Positions 24,722-36,733 of a stretch of 64,000 nt of DNA are shown one piece after another. The notes beneath the pieces were generated by a model. It saw nothing but the letters and a program-made list of their open reading frames with translations. It did no database searches and had not been told where the DNA came from. Within the stretch, counting starts at the first letter, position 1, and each line of letters opens with the position of its first letter. Position numbers and translations under genes: made by a program. Source of the stretch: Telmatactis stephensoni (taxonomy: Eukaryota > Cnidaria > Anthozoa > Actiniaria > Isophelliidae); NCBI GenBank assembly GCA_029948255.1, contig JALIZF010001708.1, positions 434,001-498,000 of the forward strand, given 5' to 3'.

Positions 24722-25510
24722 GTAAAGTCAATACACCAACTTTTCCTTCTCTTGTTGATGATTGTTTGTTAGTGTTGACAGTTGAAGTGGGGGATTTCTA
24801 GTCATTTTGCATACAACAGGTGCTAACACATGCGTGAACCCTACGATAGTGGGTACTGGCAGCCTGGCACTGGCACTAAGTACACATACAATAGAGTAGT
24901 TTTCACACAAAACAGTACAATCCGTACCTTGACAATGTTGATCCAACAGTTTCTATAAAAATTTTCCCAGTCACATGAAAACTGCTGACATACAGACACC
25001 ACACACAGCTTGGTAGTTTGAGAATGAAGTTTTACTGAGTCCTACTTTGCTGAACACCTAAATCAGCCAATATTCACTCAGCTGACTTGTAGTAACATAC
25101 ACTTACAACACAAAATAGGCATTGCATTCCTGCATGCCAACGATTCCTGTTGGTTGCCCCCGTATTGGAGGTACTGGCTTGAATCCAATCCACACAAAAC
25201 CTGAAACCATAGGATTACGTCTCCATATAAACGAGTGGCCTCGTACCTTGCATTTTTGTTCATGGCTCTGGTTGTAAAGGTGCCAGTTGGATTATGGGTG
25301 AACTAATGAGGACGGCAGTAGTGATTAATGGTATATACTGTTAATTGGATTCGAAAATTGTGGTGCTGTACATGCAATGCTTAGCATCTGTCGTTATCTT
25401 TATTTACAAGAAATTGGATTATACTTTATTTGGTTAAATCATCTATTTTGTCGGCTATTTTGAAATGCAGAGCAACTTGAGTCATTTCCATCCGGTCTTG
25501 TCATATACGT

Positions 25511-26290
25511 ATGTATAGACCAATGTTTCATCAGGTTTACTCTTTGGATTTAGATCCTTCATTAAGTTTGTATGCTGTAGAAAATTGCATTAGTGCTTCT
25601 CAAAAGTTTTCTTCAACGTCTTTTTTTCAAGTGTTTTCCACCGAAGTTGTAAGCTTTCATAACGGGCCTGCATCATCCAATTGGTTCTTCCCTACTAATT
25701 CCACCAAGGTGAGAGTAGAAGAGGTGGTCTCTGCAATTGGAAGTAAATATCTGATGTCAAGATGATAATTTCTGGGAAATTGCTGAAGGCAATATGAAAT
25801 ACACATTTGACTGAGGACACTGATGAAGACATCACACCAATATTTTTCCCGCCAACTCCTCCAAGCATAGCTCCTCCATGTGTACATAATCAGTCGTCCA
25901 GTTTGAGTGGATACTCTTCTTCCGATCCTCCATCTGATCAATTGTTCAAGGAAATCAAAAACTCAGATTTTACTTATTCTGTAAACTGTTGAAAGACACT
26001 AAAGAAATCCAGTACAATCTCTGTGCTAGCAACAAAGAGCCCTTGGGATCAGTTTTGACACAATGCTGTTTAAAATCACTCGAAAAACTAAACCATCCCT
26101 TGCTAGGAAAAGCATTGCTGAAGTAATTGTTACAATTTCCAATGATGCCTGAGACCAGAGACTTTCACAAATGAGAATTCCAGATTGGCAATGTTTATTG
26201 TTAAAACTGGAAGCCAAGATATCAGATGCAAACTGGCAATATGTGATCAACACTACTAGACAGGGAAGGAGGGTAAGTTCGATATTATTA
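25511..26290 (+). pseudogene. Decayed coding sequence, probable transposon remnant
   Basis: Several short + frames follow one another: a Ser-rich segment (SSLSGYSSSDPPSDQ), then after a frameshift a segment with KSLEKLNHP. Stops break it repeatedly. The PHD remnant 550 bp downstream suggests an old transposon gene, but no diagnostic motif was found here. Confidence 0.3.
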
Positions 26291-26833
26291 ATTGTTACAT
26301 CCATAATTTCAATTTACAACTAGCTCCTGAGCTACCTGCTACCACATTAGTATAAATAGTATTTATCACTGTATTTATTGTATAAAAACTGATTTATTAA
26401 TCATAGCAACTACCTGTAAGAATTATATAAATTAATAACACAATCATGGTCAAACATGTTCAAATGTGTTAATCTGTTAATCTGTATAATATTAGGGAAA
26501 TGTCCAATCTGGCTATTTTACCACATGAAAACCTACGTTGTTGTATTTGGAGCCATGAGAGACAGTTGAAATGTATGTCAATCACTACAAAACTTTACAA
26601 ATGAACAGCTGACAAAAAAGGTAAAAGGACCGGACCACCAGTGTGACCAACAGTATGTTGTTGCCAGAAAAATCTCTAGTACTAATTGTACCTTGCCACT
26701 CCATATCAGTCTTGCCTTAATGCAGAAATTTCATAACCACCAAAGATAGCAATGTCAGCTGCTTGACAGGCAATCTACAGCCATTATTGCACCAGATACA
26801 TACAGAAGTTGGGAGGAAGCAACTATAAAGGAG

Positions 26834-27118
26834 ATGGAACTGCAAGAGCAGTTAGAGTTCCAAAGGGTGAGGTTGGACCTCTGCAAAACATCACTCCAAA
26901 ACTTACAAGGAGCAAAACGTAAGAGAAAACAGCCTCCTCAATGTGGAAACACTACAACATCATGTTCAGCCAGCAGGTGTAATGTTTCTTGTCCAACCAT
27001 ACAAGTTGTCCCTTTTGAAGTTAGCTATAACCTCTGCCCTAAATGGTACCACTCAACTTGCCTTGGTGTTGAAAATCAAGAAGACATAGATATGCAAACA
27101 TTCACAACAGCGATTTAA
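26834..27118 (+). pseudogene. PHD-finger-like remnant
   Basis: A 94-codon frame with a charged helical start (ELQEQLEFQRVRLDLCKTSL), a basic patch (KRKRKQ) and a Cys/His segment, CSASRCN ... YNLCPKWYHSTCLGV. The spacing and the KWYH-x-x-C signature resemble the central part of PHD fingers attached to cnidarian transposon proteins. The final zinc ligands are missing, so it is broken. Confidence 0.45.
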
Positions 27119-27283
27119 CATGTTAAGGTAATTACATAGTGTGTTTTTCATGTAAGGATTTGTACTTGCTTAACATTCCTTGAGGTGTTTGTGTACTAAG
27201 TTAAGCTGGTTATGTTTTCACGAGCTTAAGTACTTTCTTGCTTAGTAACATGATATCAATGTGATATCATTTTTCACTAGAAA

Positions 27284-27367
27284 ATGGCGGGAGAAGTGTT
27301 TGTTGTTACTTTCCTTTTGGTGGTATTTAACCAACTCCTTTGTGCTCAAGACGCAGAACAATCTTGA
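27284..27367 (+). other. Mini-ORF resembling a signal peptide
   Basis: A 27-residue ORF in good Kozak context (AAAATGG) encodes a hydrophobic stretch, VFVVTFLLVVFNQLLCAQ, then a TGA. It has the n-region, hydrophobic core and cleavage-like end of a secretion signal. It may be a first exon whose downstream exons are absent, or chance. Confidence 0.2.
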
Positions 27368-28135
27368 ATAGGATCAAGCTCTTTGTATTAAGGAATAGAA
27401 GAAATAGAATGATGCTGATGCAAAGACTACAAAATTGACAACCACGTTGATATCAAAGAAAATGTATTTGGACTGTACCAAGACCTCAACTATATATATA
27501 TAGAAAACCCTGGTTATGTTCATCTGTGAATCAGCGGCAGATTTCTTGTTCTAGGCCTCCAGCAACATACCGAGATATATGTACTAAATTGTGATTGGTT
27601 GATCCGAATTCCAATTCTTACATGCACTCTCATTGGTTGACTACTTGTACCAGCAATCCCTTGCAAATTAAAGTGTGCCAGTAACATTGTCTTGGACTTG
27701 TATCCCTTAACCCTTTCAATGTTGATATTTGGGCTCAAAATCTCTATGCCATGCCTCAGATAGTTAAAACCATCACTGATCAACATTGGAATGGGGGAAG
27801 AGGGCATAAGTAGCACAGTATTATTGACTTACTCAAACAAACAAAAACAAAATGGTGACTGTAGCTGAAAGTATCTGGAAGATGGCGATAAATCATGTGC
27901 TATAACAGTTTGAAATTACAGAGTTGATGAATGAACAACTAGAAGCTATTCAAGCATTTTTTTGTGGATCAAATGTGTTTGTTAACTTGCCAATCTTTGA
28001 TTTTCCAATCTCTTCCGATCGTCTCAGATGTGTTAAATTCTAAACCTCATGGTTCAAGTTTGCTAGTTGTGGTTTCGTTGCTCAAGTCAGCGGTCAGCGA
28101 ACATGGCGGAGTTGAAATTTTGATCTCTGCTTAAA

Positions 28136-28705
28136 TTGCTTTTTTTCGCTGTGCTAATCTATTCTAAATTACATTACAAGCCTACTGAAAGTATTCTAAA
28201 CATTGGAGGTTCTGTTCTTATCCAAAACTCGACGAATTTACGAGTTGGTTCCGAGGCGTTTATTACATCTCATCGCCAAAGAACACGTGTCTCGATCGTA
28301 AACTACCAACACCGAGGAAATGTTCTGTTTAGTTTACTCTTGTTAAGTGGCGATATATCTTCGAATCCTGGGCCAACGTGGAAATATCCTTGTGGCATAT
28401 GTAGTAAACCTGTGAAAAGTAACCAGAAAGGAATTTGTTGTAATAAATGCAACATATGGATTCACACACGTTGTTGCTCTATGAACGACTCGACCTACGA
28501 AAATATGGTAAATTCGTCTTGTGTTTGGTTTTGCCCAAATTGTGACTCATTGAACCACGCTGATTTTATACTCCATTCCGATGTGGATTTTAATTCCATA
28601 AACCAATTTAATGATCTCTTTGAGGAGGATAAGACAACTAGTGGAATAGTCGATGCACCAACTCCCATCTTACAATCGAGTCCTAAGTACAGACGTCCAC
28701 CTTAA
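28136..28705 (+). CDS. LINE N-terminal ORF: 2A-like sequence plus PHD finger
   Basis: Longest open part of the LINE, 189 codons. Residues 67-80 read LLLLSGDISSNPGP, matching the core of 2A ribosome-skipping peptides, D(V/I)-E-x-NPGP, with Ser instead of the usual Glu. Residues 86-136 form a C4HC3 PHD-type finger (CGIC, CNKC, H110, CC at 113-114, CPNC). The family commonly carries such features ahead of the endonuclease. If active, translation would separate the short leader from the PHD-endonuclease-RT protein. The first Met is not well defined and the frame stops at 28705, where a frameshift leads into the endonuclease. Confidence 0.7.
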   Translation: MLFFAVLIYSKLHYKPTESILNIGGSVLIQNSTNLRVGSEAFITSHRQRTRVSIVNYQHRGNVLFSLLLLSGDISSNPGPTWKYPCGICSKPVKSNQKGICCNKCNIWIHTRCCSMNDSTYENMVNSSCVWFCPNCDSLNHADFILHSDVDFNSINQFNDLFEEDKTTSGIVDAPTPILQSSPKYRRPP

Positions 28706-30840
28706 AGTAAAGCCTTCTTCACTGAAAAGGAAGAATATTCCCTTGAAAGATTTGGTTCTCAACTGCTGTAGCCTAATAAGTTCCTCTGAATTCCATTCGT
28801 TTATAAGTGAAGCTAAACCTGATATAATATGTGGAACTGAATCCCACCTAGATGATTCCATTTTTTCAAGTGAGGTCATCCCTAATGATTATGAAATTTT
28901 TAGAAAAGATCGAAACCGGCACGGTGGAGGAGTCTTCATTGCTGTGAGTAATAAGTATATTGCCTCTTTAATGCCTGAATTAGAAGCCATCAACGAATTT
29001 TTCTGGATCAGTCTTAAATGTCAAGGCAATAAACCATTGTATATCTGCACATTCTACAGGCCACCAAAGAGTGATGTTGAAGTGTTAGAAGAGCTGGGAA
29101 AATCAATTGAAAGCTTGAACTCTGGTAAATCACTCCCAAATATTCTTCTCATTGGGGACTTCAATCTTCCAGATATATAATGGCAAAATATGTCTGTGAA
29201 ATCAAATGGAATATACCCTTCTGGACTTAGTTATCAGATGCTGGATATAGCAAATGATAACTACCTTACACAGATTGTCAACGAGCCAACCAGAGGCGAC
29301 AACATACTAGATCTAGTTTTTACAACTACACCTGATCTAATAGAGTCTGTCCAAGTGTGTCCTGGCATGAGTGACCATCAAGAAGTAACTGTAGAGTTAA
29401 ATATGCATATCATATATATATAAGAGGGCTGATTGGTCTAAGATCAAAAATGACCTGTATCTTTTCAATCAAGCATTCTTGTCATCCACTCCTTATGATA
29501 AATCACTTAATGGTAAATGGGAGAGCCTGAAATCTGCAATCATGGACTCAGTAACAACTAATATTCCAACTAAGTTGTTAAGAGCAAAACAAGATCTACC
29601 ATGGTTCAATCAAGATCTTAAGAGAGCTGTGAGAAAGAAAAAACGCCTCTATAAAAAGGCCAAGAGAACAAATGATAGGAAAGATTGGGAAGCTTTTAAG
29701 ACCTTCAGAAAACAAGTTAAAACCAAGCTTACTGTGGCTCATGATAATTATGTGAAGAATTTGCTGGATACATCCCTACAAGACAAACCAAAGTGCTTCT
29801 GGTCCTATATTAAAAGCAGAAAACGTGATCACATTGGTATTCCTACTTTAAAAAGAAATGAAAAAAAAACACAGAAAAGCCAATGTTTTAAGTGAGAACT
29901 TTCAAAGTGTGTTCACTGTTGAGGATTCTTCAAACATTCCATGTATGAAGAACAGTAACATTCCTGACATGGGTCCTATAAACATTAATCAGAATGGGAT
30001 CTTGAAGTTGCTGAAAAACTTGAATGTCAACAAAGCTAATGGTCCAGACCAAATCCCTATAAGAGTCATGAAATATGCTGCAGAAGAAATTGCTCCAGTT
30101 TTAGAAGTAATCTTTAGGCAGTCTTTGAATACTGGGATTTTACCTGATAATTGGCTCAGAGCAAACATCACACCAATCTTCAAGAAAGGCAAAAAGTCAT
30201 ATCCATGTAATTATAGGCCTGTATCCTTAACATCAGTTAGTTGCAAGATCACCTGGATGAAAATTTTGTCTTGTTTAAGTATCAGCATGGTTTTAGAGCT
30301 CAACATTATTGTGAAACTCAACTAATAACTACAATAAATGATCTGACTCAAAATATGGATACTAACAGTCAAACTGATCTCTTTATACTTGATTTTGCAA
30401 AGGCCTTCAACACTGTTCCACATGAGAGATTACTTACTAAATTACAACATTATGGAATATGTGGGAAAATCCATTGCTGGATTAGAACATTGCTCAAACA
30501 GCGAACTCAATCAGTAGTTGTTGATGGGAGTAATTCAATCCCTGTACCAGTCAAATCAGGAGTACCGCAAGGGACAGTCCTTGGCCCGTTAATGTTTCTA
30601 TTGTACATTAACGATATTGGAGAGAATATATAATCTAATATAAAGCTCTTTGCCAATGATTGTCTTTTATATAGAGGTATCCATTCCTATGAAGATGCAA
30701 AATTATTACAAGAAGATCTGGATAACTTGATAGGATGGTCTAAAAAATGGCAGATGAGTTTCAACAGTAAGAAGTGCCAAGTGACAAGGAAATCAAATTT
30801 AATATCCTAGGATTATAACATCAATGGAGACAAAAAAGTT
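28136..30840 (+). mobile_element. CR1/L2-like LINE with 2A-like peptide and PHD finger, degenerate
   Basis: Order of domains on the + strand: a 2A-like peptide, a PHD finger, an apurinic-type endonuclease and a reverse transcriptase. The endonuclease has GTESHLDD and GDFNLPDI; its later SDHQ block is present. The RT has NKANGPDQIP, LDFAKAFNTVP and GVPQGTVLG, but the block C Asp pair reads FAND. The protein is split over at least four frames (junctions near 28680, 29430, 29880 and 30260) with in-frame stops near 29178 and 30633. The element is dead. The 3' end is taken where RecQ-like sequence begins. Confidence 0.85.
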
Positions 30841-31215
30841 CTCTTCAGGAAATGGTATGGTTGTTTAGGAGAGCTGAGTTCACTTATTCCAACTGGATGC
30901 AATATAATAGCTCTAACTGCAATATCAACTATAGCAACAAAACATCAAATAATGAGCACCTTAACTTGACTTTTCAAAATGTGAAAATCATTGAACATAG
31001 CCCTGACAGACCAAATTTATTTTACAGTACGGTGCACTTGGACAAGAACCAGCCAATTGAAAAAGCTTTTGGTGGTCTAATAAAAGAATTAGAAACATTT
31101 GGGAAAGACACTCAGTGTTCACTTCTGTTTGTTATGTTTGAAATGTACCTTGGGGAAAAATGTTTCGTGGAGAAGCAAACCCTAAAAATAGCCTAGTTGA
31201 AATGTACCATGGAAC
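30841..31215 (+). pseudogene. RecQ-family DNA helicase fragment
   Basis: Successive frames give KWYGCLGELSSLIPTGC, then NIIALTAISTIATKHQIMS (RecQ motif III, normally LTAT), then EHSPDRPNLFY and KAFGGLIKELETFGKDTQ, and after a frame change ANPKNSLVEMYHGT. This is the segment from motif III to about motif IV of RecQ helicases. Walker A and DEAH motifs are absent. It directly follows the LINE and stops where array sequence begins, so it is a stranded fragment. Expanded RecQ-like genes are common in transposon-rich invertebrate genomes. Confidence 0.75.
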
Positions 31216-33010
31216 AATCTCCGTGCATCTTCAACATTATGTATTCCTGCATATTATGATCCAGAGGCCATCGTCTGCCTTATGAATAGTCTTTTAGATG
31301 GGCACTTCCCATCATATGATGCACCTGTGGATTCCATTTCGTTTATAAGAATTGCTGGTTTTTATCTAATTCGGGAAGACTGGAAAGAAAGCACTTTTTA
31401 CTTTTCAAGGCCTCGGGACAAGAAATCTTTCTCGCTTTGGTACAGCATTGTTTGAGCTATGGTGCGTGGTGCATGTCATGCATCACCTTAGAAAAAACAC
31501 AGAACCTTTTTTTATGGTTCTCGTAGACAAGATATGGTCAAAAGACCAGCTTTGGGATTCATTGCAAAAAAACAGCAACAGCAGGTATATCCCATGAGGA
31601 TTTACAGTTCTCAAGCAAAACTCAAGCCTGCTGATGTGGGCAAAATGTCAGACCTGTTGTAGGTGATTTCTAGCTCTCGTAGCCTCAAATTCCACAACAG
31701 TCATTACAAATTATGCTAACATGAATGAAGTTCACGAAAATACATTCGTTTTAGACACTGATTTTTAGTTCTTTACATGCATATGCTTTGTATGCCAACT
31801 CTCCTAGCAATAAGATTAAAAAAAAACAGCCAGCTAGTGATTTTAAGTATAACTTAGATCACAACTTGTTTAGAAATATTAGGCTTTTTAATCAACCTAG
31901 GTTTTTGTTTTCTCTTCTTTAGGAGATTTCTAGGGCTGATTTCCTGACGGATGATCCAAGCGAAAATCTTTATACAGAGAGTGAGAATGCTACACTACGT
32001 GTCACTGTTCCTGATGGTGAAACGTGATTTTTTTAGTTTTATGGCAGTGAGTTCCTTTTTTGGAGCATACTGCCGAAATCATTCAGAGCGGATGCCCTGT
32101 TCACTTTGCAACAAGCTCCATGCATCTTCAGCATTATGTATTCCTGCATATTTTGACCATCATCTACCTTATAACTCTTATAAATGGGTGCATCCCATCC
32201 TTCGATGCATCTTTGGATTCCATTTTCTTTATGAGAATTGCTGATTTTTAGTTAATTTGGGGAGACAGGATAGAAAATAACTTTTTCTCTTTTTAAAGCC
32301 TTGGGACAAGAAGTCTTTGTCGTTTCTTTACAGCTTTGTTTTAGCTATATCCCAATGGCTATTAGGCTAAAATTTTCTAGTGGAATACAATGGCCATTAT
32401 TAAGTTAGCACAACAGTGCTAGATTGTACTATGGACACTGTCGAATTCAAGGATGCAATAGTCATTTCTTCCTCAAATTTAATCTGTTGCTCAACAATCC
32501 ATGAGCTGTATGAGCAACAGGAAATCATTGTCTTGATTTTTTTTGTAGTTATAGCCATGTTTTGAGGTTTAGCTAGTATGTCATCAGATAAGAGTGTGTG
32601 TATCACCACAGGAAACCCATAAGTCCTAAGCTGACCAATCAGAAGCAAGTACAAGTACAAGTTTTCAACAAACAATCATACAAACAATAATATACAAAGC
32701 AAAGTAGACCCTTATCTGAAACTTCCAAGTTATAAGAATTTCCTTGAATGGATGTTTACCCTGTACGAACTACATAATTTGCTCCTTGGTTATCTCGTTA
32801 CTACAACTTCAAACCACTGGATGGAAAATTTCCAGCAGTTTTATCAAAATGTGATTTTGCATCTGTTGCTTCGACTGTCTTGGTGATCATGAATGAAGCA
32901 GTGAACTGCCCTATGAAGTTGCGAAAAGGAAAAAACGATGCTAAGAAATAATAGGTTCACAGTGATCCTCATATCTGCCAAATTAAAAGATGCCAATAAA
33001 TAAATAAAAG
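31216..33010 (+). repeat. Array unit fragments (dispersed)
   Basis: 31216-31480 is a diverged copy of the distal part of the array unit. 31480-31850 is unrelated sequence. 31850-33010 is a second, better kept copy running from the distal block into the proximal part. It contains the open stretch LPSYKNFLEWMFTLYELHN (near 32720) and the splice-like TTTAG at 31916-31920. A minus-strand open frame at 32400-32675 is also seen, but conservation does not tell which strand was coding. Confidence 0.65.
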
Positions 33011-33395
33011 TCCTCTAAGAGGACATGTGGTTACAGGTAAAATAATCAAAAACAACAAGTCGAGAGAAAAGATAAAACTGTAGAAATATATGTAATGACT
33101 AAAACCATGAAAGAAGTAGAGTGATTGCACTTAATCTGTGAAATTGTACTAGCTAAACAATGGAAAACAAAGAATTTTTTACAATTAGTATTAATTACTT
33201 TGATTATATTTCAGTTTAACTATGTTTGCTCTAAGATTACAAAATCATTCAAATAAATTTAGTTTGAAGTAATTAAATACAGTTCATGAAAAATAAACAT
33301 GAAAGCAAAAGCACACACATGCAAGTTCTTTGTCACAAAATCAAATTTTCAAGCTTTCATGGGGATTCTGCACACCTTGCATGACATCACCGTGA
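33011..33395. other. Spacer without recognised features
   Basis: AT-rich sequence; no coding frame, RNA gene or inverted repeat was recognised. Confidence 0.4.
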
Positions 33396-33401
33396 CATTT
33401 C

Positions 33402-34506
33402 CAGGGTGTCAAGCACTAAGCTTGCAAAAATTAATAGGAAAATAGGAAAATTTGAAGGGAAAAACAGGAAGAAAATAGGAAAATATGCTCATAAATAGGA
33501 AAAAAATAGGATTATTGGTAGTGGTTAGATAGGCAATCTAATAGCACTCCTCCTATAGAACTGTTAGTAGTGGATAGAATAATGACTCTTTTAAATAGTA
33601 ACATATACATTTGTTTTTGAATTTGATATTAACAACAACATTTTTAGTATTTCAGCTAGCTTCAGAACACTTTATGTGACAGTGCATAAAAATTAAATCA
33701 ATATGAACATGTTTCCACATACATCCCATAACATCAAGTGTTGTCATAGAATCAGCCCTAGCGAAAATGTATATTTTTTAAAAGTTGAGTATCTTGGCAA
33801 AATATAATTAAAGCTACATCAAAGATGTAAGGTTTTTTCCAATGTATCTGTCTGTTCAAAGCTGTCGCTCCAGACAAAAATCCGCGTTCTTTGGAAGGCT
33901 GGGACGAATTTGGTTAATAATAAACTCATTTGGTTGATAATAAACTTTGACATTGTGACGTAATGTAAGGCATATTGTGACGTAATGTCAGGAATCACGG
34001 CATTTAGACTCAAAGAAAGAGCTGAAAATAGCTATATCAAAGTATTTATAGTAGACTTTGAATCAGAAGTTAAATATTAATAGTGTATACCAACAACAAT
34101 ATTAAGAGCTTGTAGCGTCTAAATTAAACTTCATTCCTGGGTCTCAGTCTCCCAGGGTTCTCACAAATTTTTCCACAGGATGTCCAAAATGTGCTTTTTC
34201 TCCACCTTTGCAGCAGTTTTTCCCGATCAACAGAATTGAAAGACCCACTTTTCAAAATATTTTTGTTTGAGAGGCCAAGTTCTTTTGACAGAAATTATTT
34301 CTGGCTAGACTTTATAGGCACTTTAAATTGTATAATTTGTACATGAAAATAAGTGCTAGAGTGCAAACAACATTCTTTAAATTTATTTCTTTGGTTCTAA
34401 GCTGAATAAATAGGAAAAATAGGAGGTTTTCTCAAAAAAGAGGAGGAAATAGGAATCAGTTAAAAAAATAGGAAATAATAGGAAATAATAGGAACTTGAC
34501 ACCCTG
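33402..34506. mobile_element. Non-autonomous DNA transposon with CAGGGTGTCAAG ends
   Basis: Inverted ends CAGGGTGTCAAG (33402) and CTTGACACCCTG (ending 34506) enclose 1105 bp. CATTTC flanks both sides (33396-33401 and 34507-34512), giving a 6-bp target duplication. Both subterminal regions are rich in AATAGGAAA words (33430-33510 and 34405-34495). The CAGGG-type end recalls hAT elements, but those normally make 8-bp duplications, so the superfamily is open. No transposase is encoded. Confidence 0.75.
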
Positions 34507-34512
34507 CATTTC

Positions 34513-35198
34513 ACATTTTAAAACAACTAAAACAAGGTCATGCAGTACGCCTCAATCGAGAGGTAGCAAAAGTTTTCAAAACACTATATAGACATCCCCA
34601 AGGACACACAAAGGCTCCATTCAAGAAAGGTAAATTTAATTTCAATATTAAAAATATTTAATTGAATAAAACGCCCAGTTTACTCACCCAGACTTAAACC
34701 TAAGAGTAAACACGCCGAGGTTTCAAACCTAATCAACAGTGAAATTAATGGCAGGAATGCAAAGAAATATAGGAAACTTTTGTATTTTAAAATGCTAACT
34801 AGCTATAGCGTAAAACCAACAATCGTCAGTGAGATCGACGAACGCCGTGATCCAAACTACAAACGGTCGCCGAAATTCTCAACAAGCATCACAGAAATCT
34901 GCAAAACCACCAATCGAAAAGAGCTTGTGTAACGCTGAAAACTACATCTGGCTGTGTAGGCAAAATAGCAGGCAAGATTATTTCATTCAAGGCGGTATAA
35001 ACTCACCGTGAAATCAAGTTGTCAATCAGTTACTAGTAATGCCCATGCATGCTTGCACGGGTGCTCTCAGGTTCGTTCAGAATGTCTTCGTAAAACCCAA
35101 TGTTTATAAAAAAAACTTGCAAAAACTTTCACTCAAGCAGAAAGATTCATATAATAATCGCAACTATTGACTATGAAATCAGGCAAATATTAGTTAAC
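34513..35198. other. Spacer without recognised features
   Basis: AT-rich sequence between two transposons. No gene, repeat or RNA was recognised. Confidence 0.4.
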
Positions 35199-35467
35199 TG
35201 AGGCCTCGTCCACACGAAGACGCTTCCTGTCCACACGAAAACGTTTTCATCTGTAAACGCTTAAATATTTGATCGTTTACACGTCCCGTCCACACAGAGA
35301 CGATATCGTTTTCACCATAAACACTCATTTTCGTAAACGCCTTTCAAAGTGAATATTTTCGTAAACGCTCATCTATCGTCTCCGTGTGGACACTCGTAAA
35401 CGACTATTTTCGAAAACGCTAGATCACGTGACTCGTTTCTAGTCTTTTTTAGATAGGAAAAACAAAG

Positions 35468-36733
35468 ATGGCGGACGCGAGGGCAGGAGCTGTTCTGATG
35501 CTTCTTCTGTCCTGCCTCATCAAATACGAGCAAACGGTTTCCTTAATCAATCATCTCAAGGTTTCTTACTGTAGACGAAGGTCTAGATTTGTAAAATTGA
35601 TGTTTTTGTCTCCATTACCAAACGTCAAACGGAGAAGAAAGCGAAGGGAAAGACGATTTTGGGTTCGACCTGGGAGAACCTCCGCTTGGTGGGACAACTT
35701 TGAAAATAACAAAGTTATCCTTGAAGAATGGAAAGAAAATTTTAGAATGAAAAAAGAAACATTTGAACACTTATGCGAAGAGCTTCGACCGTTTGTTGAA
35801 ATGAAGACCACTAACATGCGATCACCTGTCAGTGTTAAAAAACAAGTTGCTGTGACACTTTATTACCTCAGTGATGAAGGAAGAATGAGGAAAACAGCCA
35901 ATGCTTTTGGGATTTCTCGACAAGTGGTTTCAAATATTGTACGAAGAGTATGCAGAGCAATTACAACTCATTTAGGACCTTCCTATATCAAACTTCCATT
36001 CACTGAGAGCGAAGTAAATAGTCTCGTCTCTGTCTGCTATAAACATCATGGAATACCACAGTGTTTTGGGGCCATTGATGGAACTCATGTGGATATAAAA
36101 CAACCCAGAGTAAACTCCACTGATTATATAAACAGAAAACACAGGTATTCCTTCAATGTCCAAGCAGTTTGTGACTTCAACTTCCGATTTTTGGACGTAG
36201 TAGTAAAATGGCCAGGAAGTGTGCATGACGCACGAATTTTCGCAAATTCAAAAATCAATGAGTATCTGAAAACTGAAAGAATTCCACCTTGTAAAAAAGA
36301 GATTATTCCAGGTGATCATCCTGTACCAGTATTTTTAATGGGTGACCCTGCTTACCCTTTACTGCCATACCTGATGAAAGAATATGTTAATGGTGGGTCT
36401 ACAGCCCAAGAACAATATTTTGGATTATCTCTGTGTAAAGCCAGAATGGTTATAGAGTGCAGCTTTGGACGACTTAAAGCTCGGTTTGGGGTTTTACGCA
36501 GACAAATGGACATTAATTTGGATGATCTTCCATTTGTTATATACTCATGCTTTGTCCTACATAATTTCTGTGAATTAAACAACGAGTCAATTGCCCAAGA
36601 GAAAGTGGCTTCAGTTATTGAATATGACAGAGAATTTCAACCCCATGTCAATGTCAACAGTTCCAGAACTTTGTGCAATGATACTGAGGGAAAACGTGTT
36701 CGAAGAGTTCTTACCAATTACTTAGATCCTTAA
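35468..36733 (+). CDS. Harbinger DDE transposase (HARBI1-like)
   Basis: A 421-residue uninterrupted ORF starting in the context AAGATGG. Residues 1-70 are basic and poorly conserved; 120-165 form a helix-turn-helix-like segment ([19 protein letters not shown]). The DDE_Tnp_4 nuclease fold follows: Asp204 in GAIDGTHV, Asp293 in MGDPAYPL, Glu330 in [13 protein letters not shown]. The motifs [14 protein letters not shown] and CFVLHNFC are standard for HARBI1 relatives. Length is normal for the family. It would cut and rejoin element ends in the nucleus, helped by the Myb/SANT-like partner encoded at 37576. All catalytic residues are present and there are no stops, so it may be functional. Confidence 0.95.
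   Translation: MADARAGAVLMLLLSCLIKYEQTVSLINHLKVSYCRRRSRFVKLMFLSPLPNVKRRRKRRERRFWVRPGRTSAWWDNFENNKVILEEWKENFRMKKETFEHLCEELRPFVEMKTTNMRSPVSVKKQVAVTLYYLSDEGRMRKTANAFGISRQVVSNIVRRVCRAITTHLGPSYIKLPFTESEVNSLVSVCYKHHGIPQCFGAIDGTHVDIKQPRVNSTDYINRKHRYSFNVQAVCDFNFRFLDVVVKWPGSVHDARIFANSKINEYLKTERIPPCKKEIIPGDHPVPVFLMGDPAYPLLPYLMKEYVNGGSTAQEQYFGLSLCKARMVIECSFGRLKARFGVLRRQMDINLDDLPFVIYSCFVLHNFCELNNESIAQEKVASVIEYDREFQPHVNVNSSRTLCNDTEGKRVRRVLTNYLDP

Noticed and set aside
32400..32675. Minus-strand ORF of 91 codons in an array fragment
   Set aside because: Reads plausibly but the opposite strand also has coding-like blocks on each side; strand cannot be decided from the sequence.
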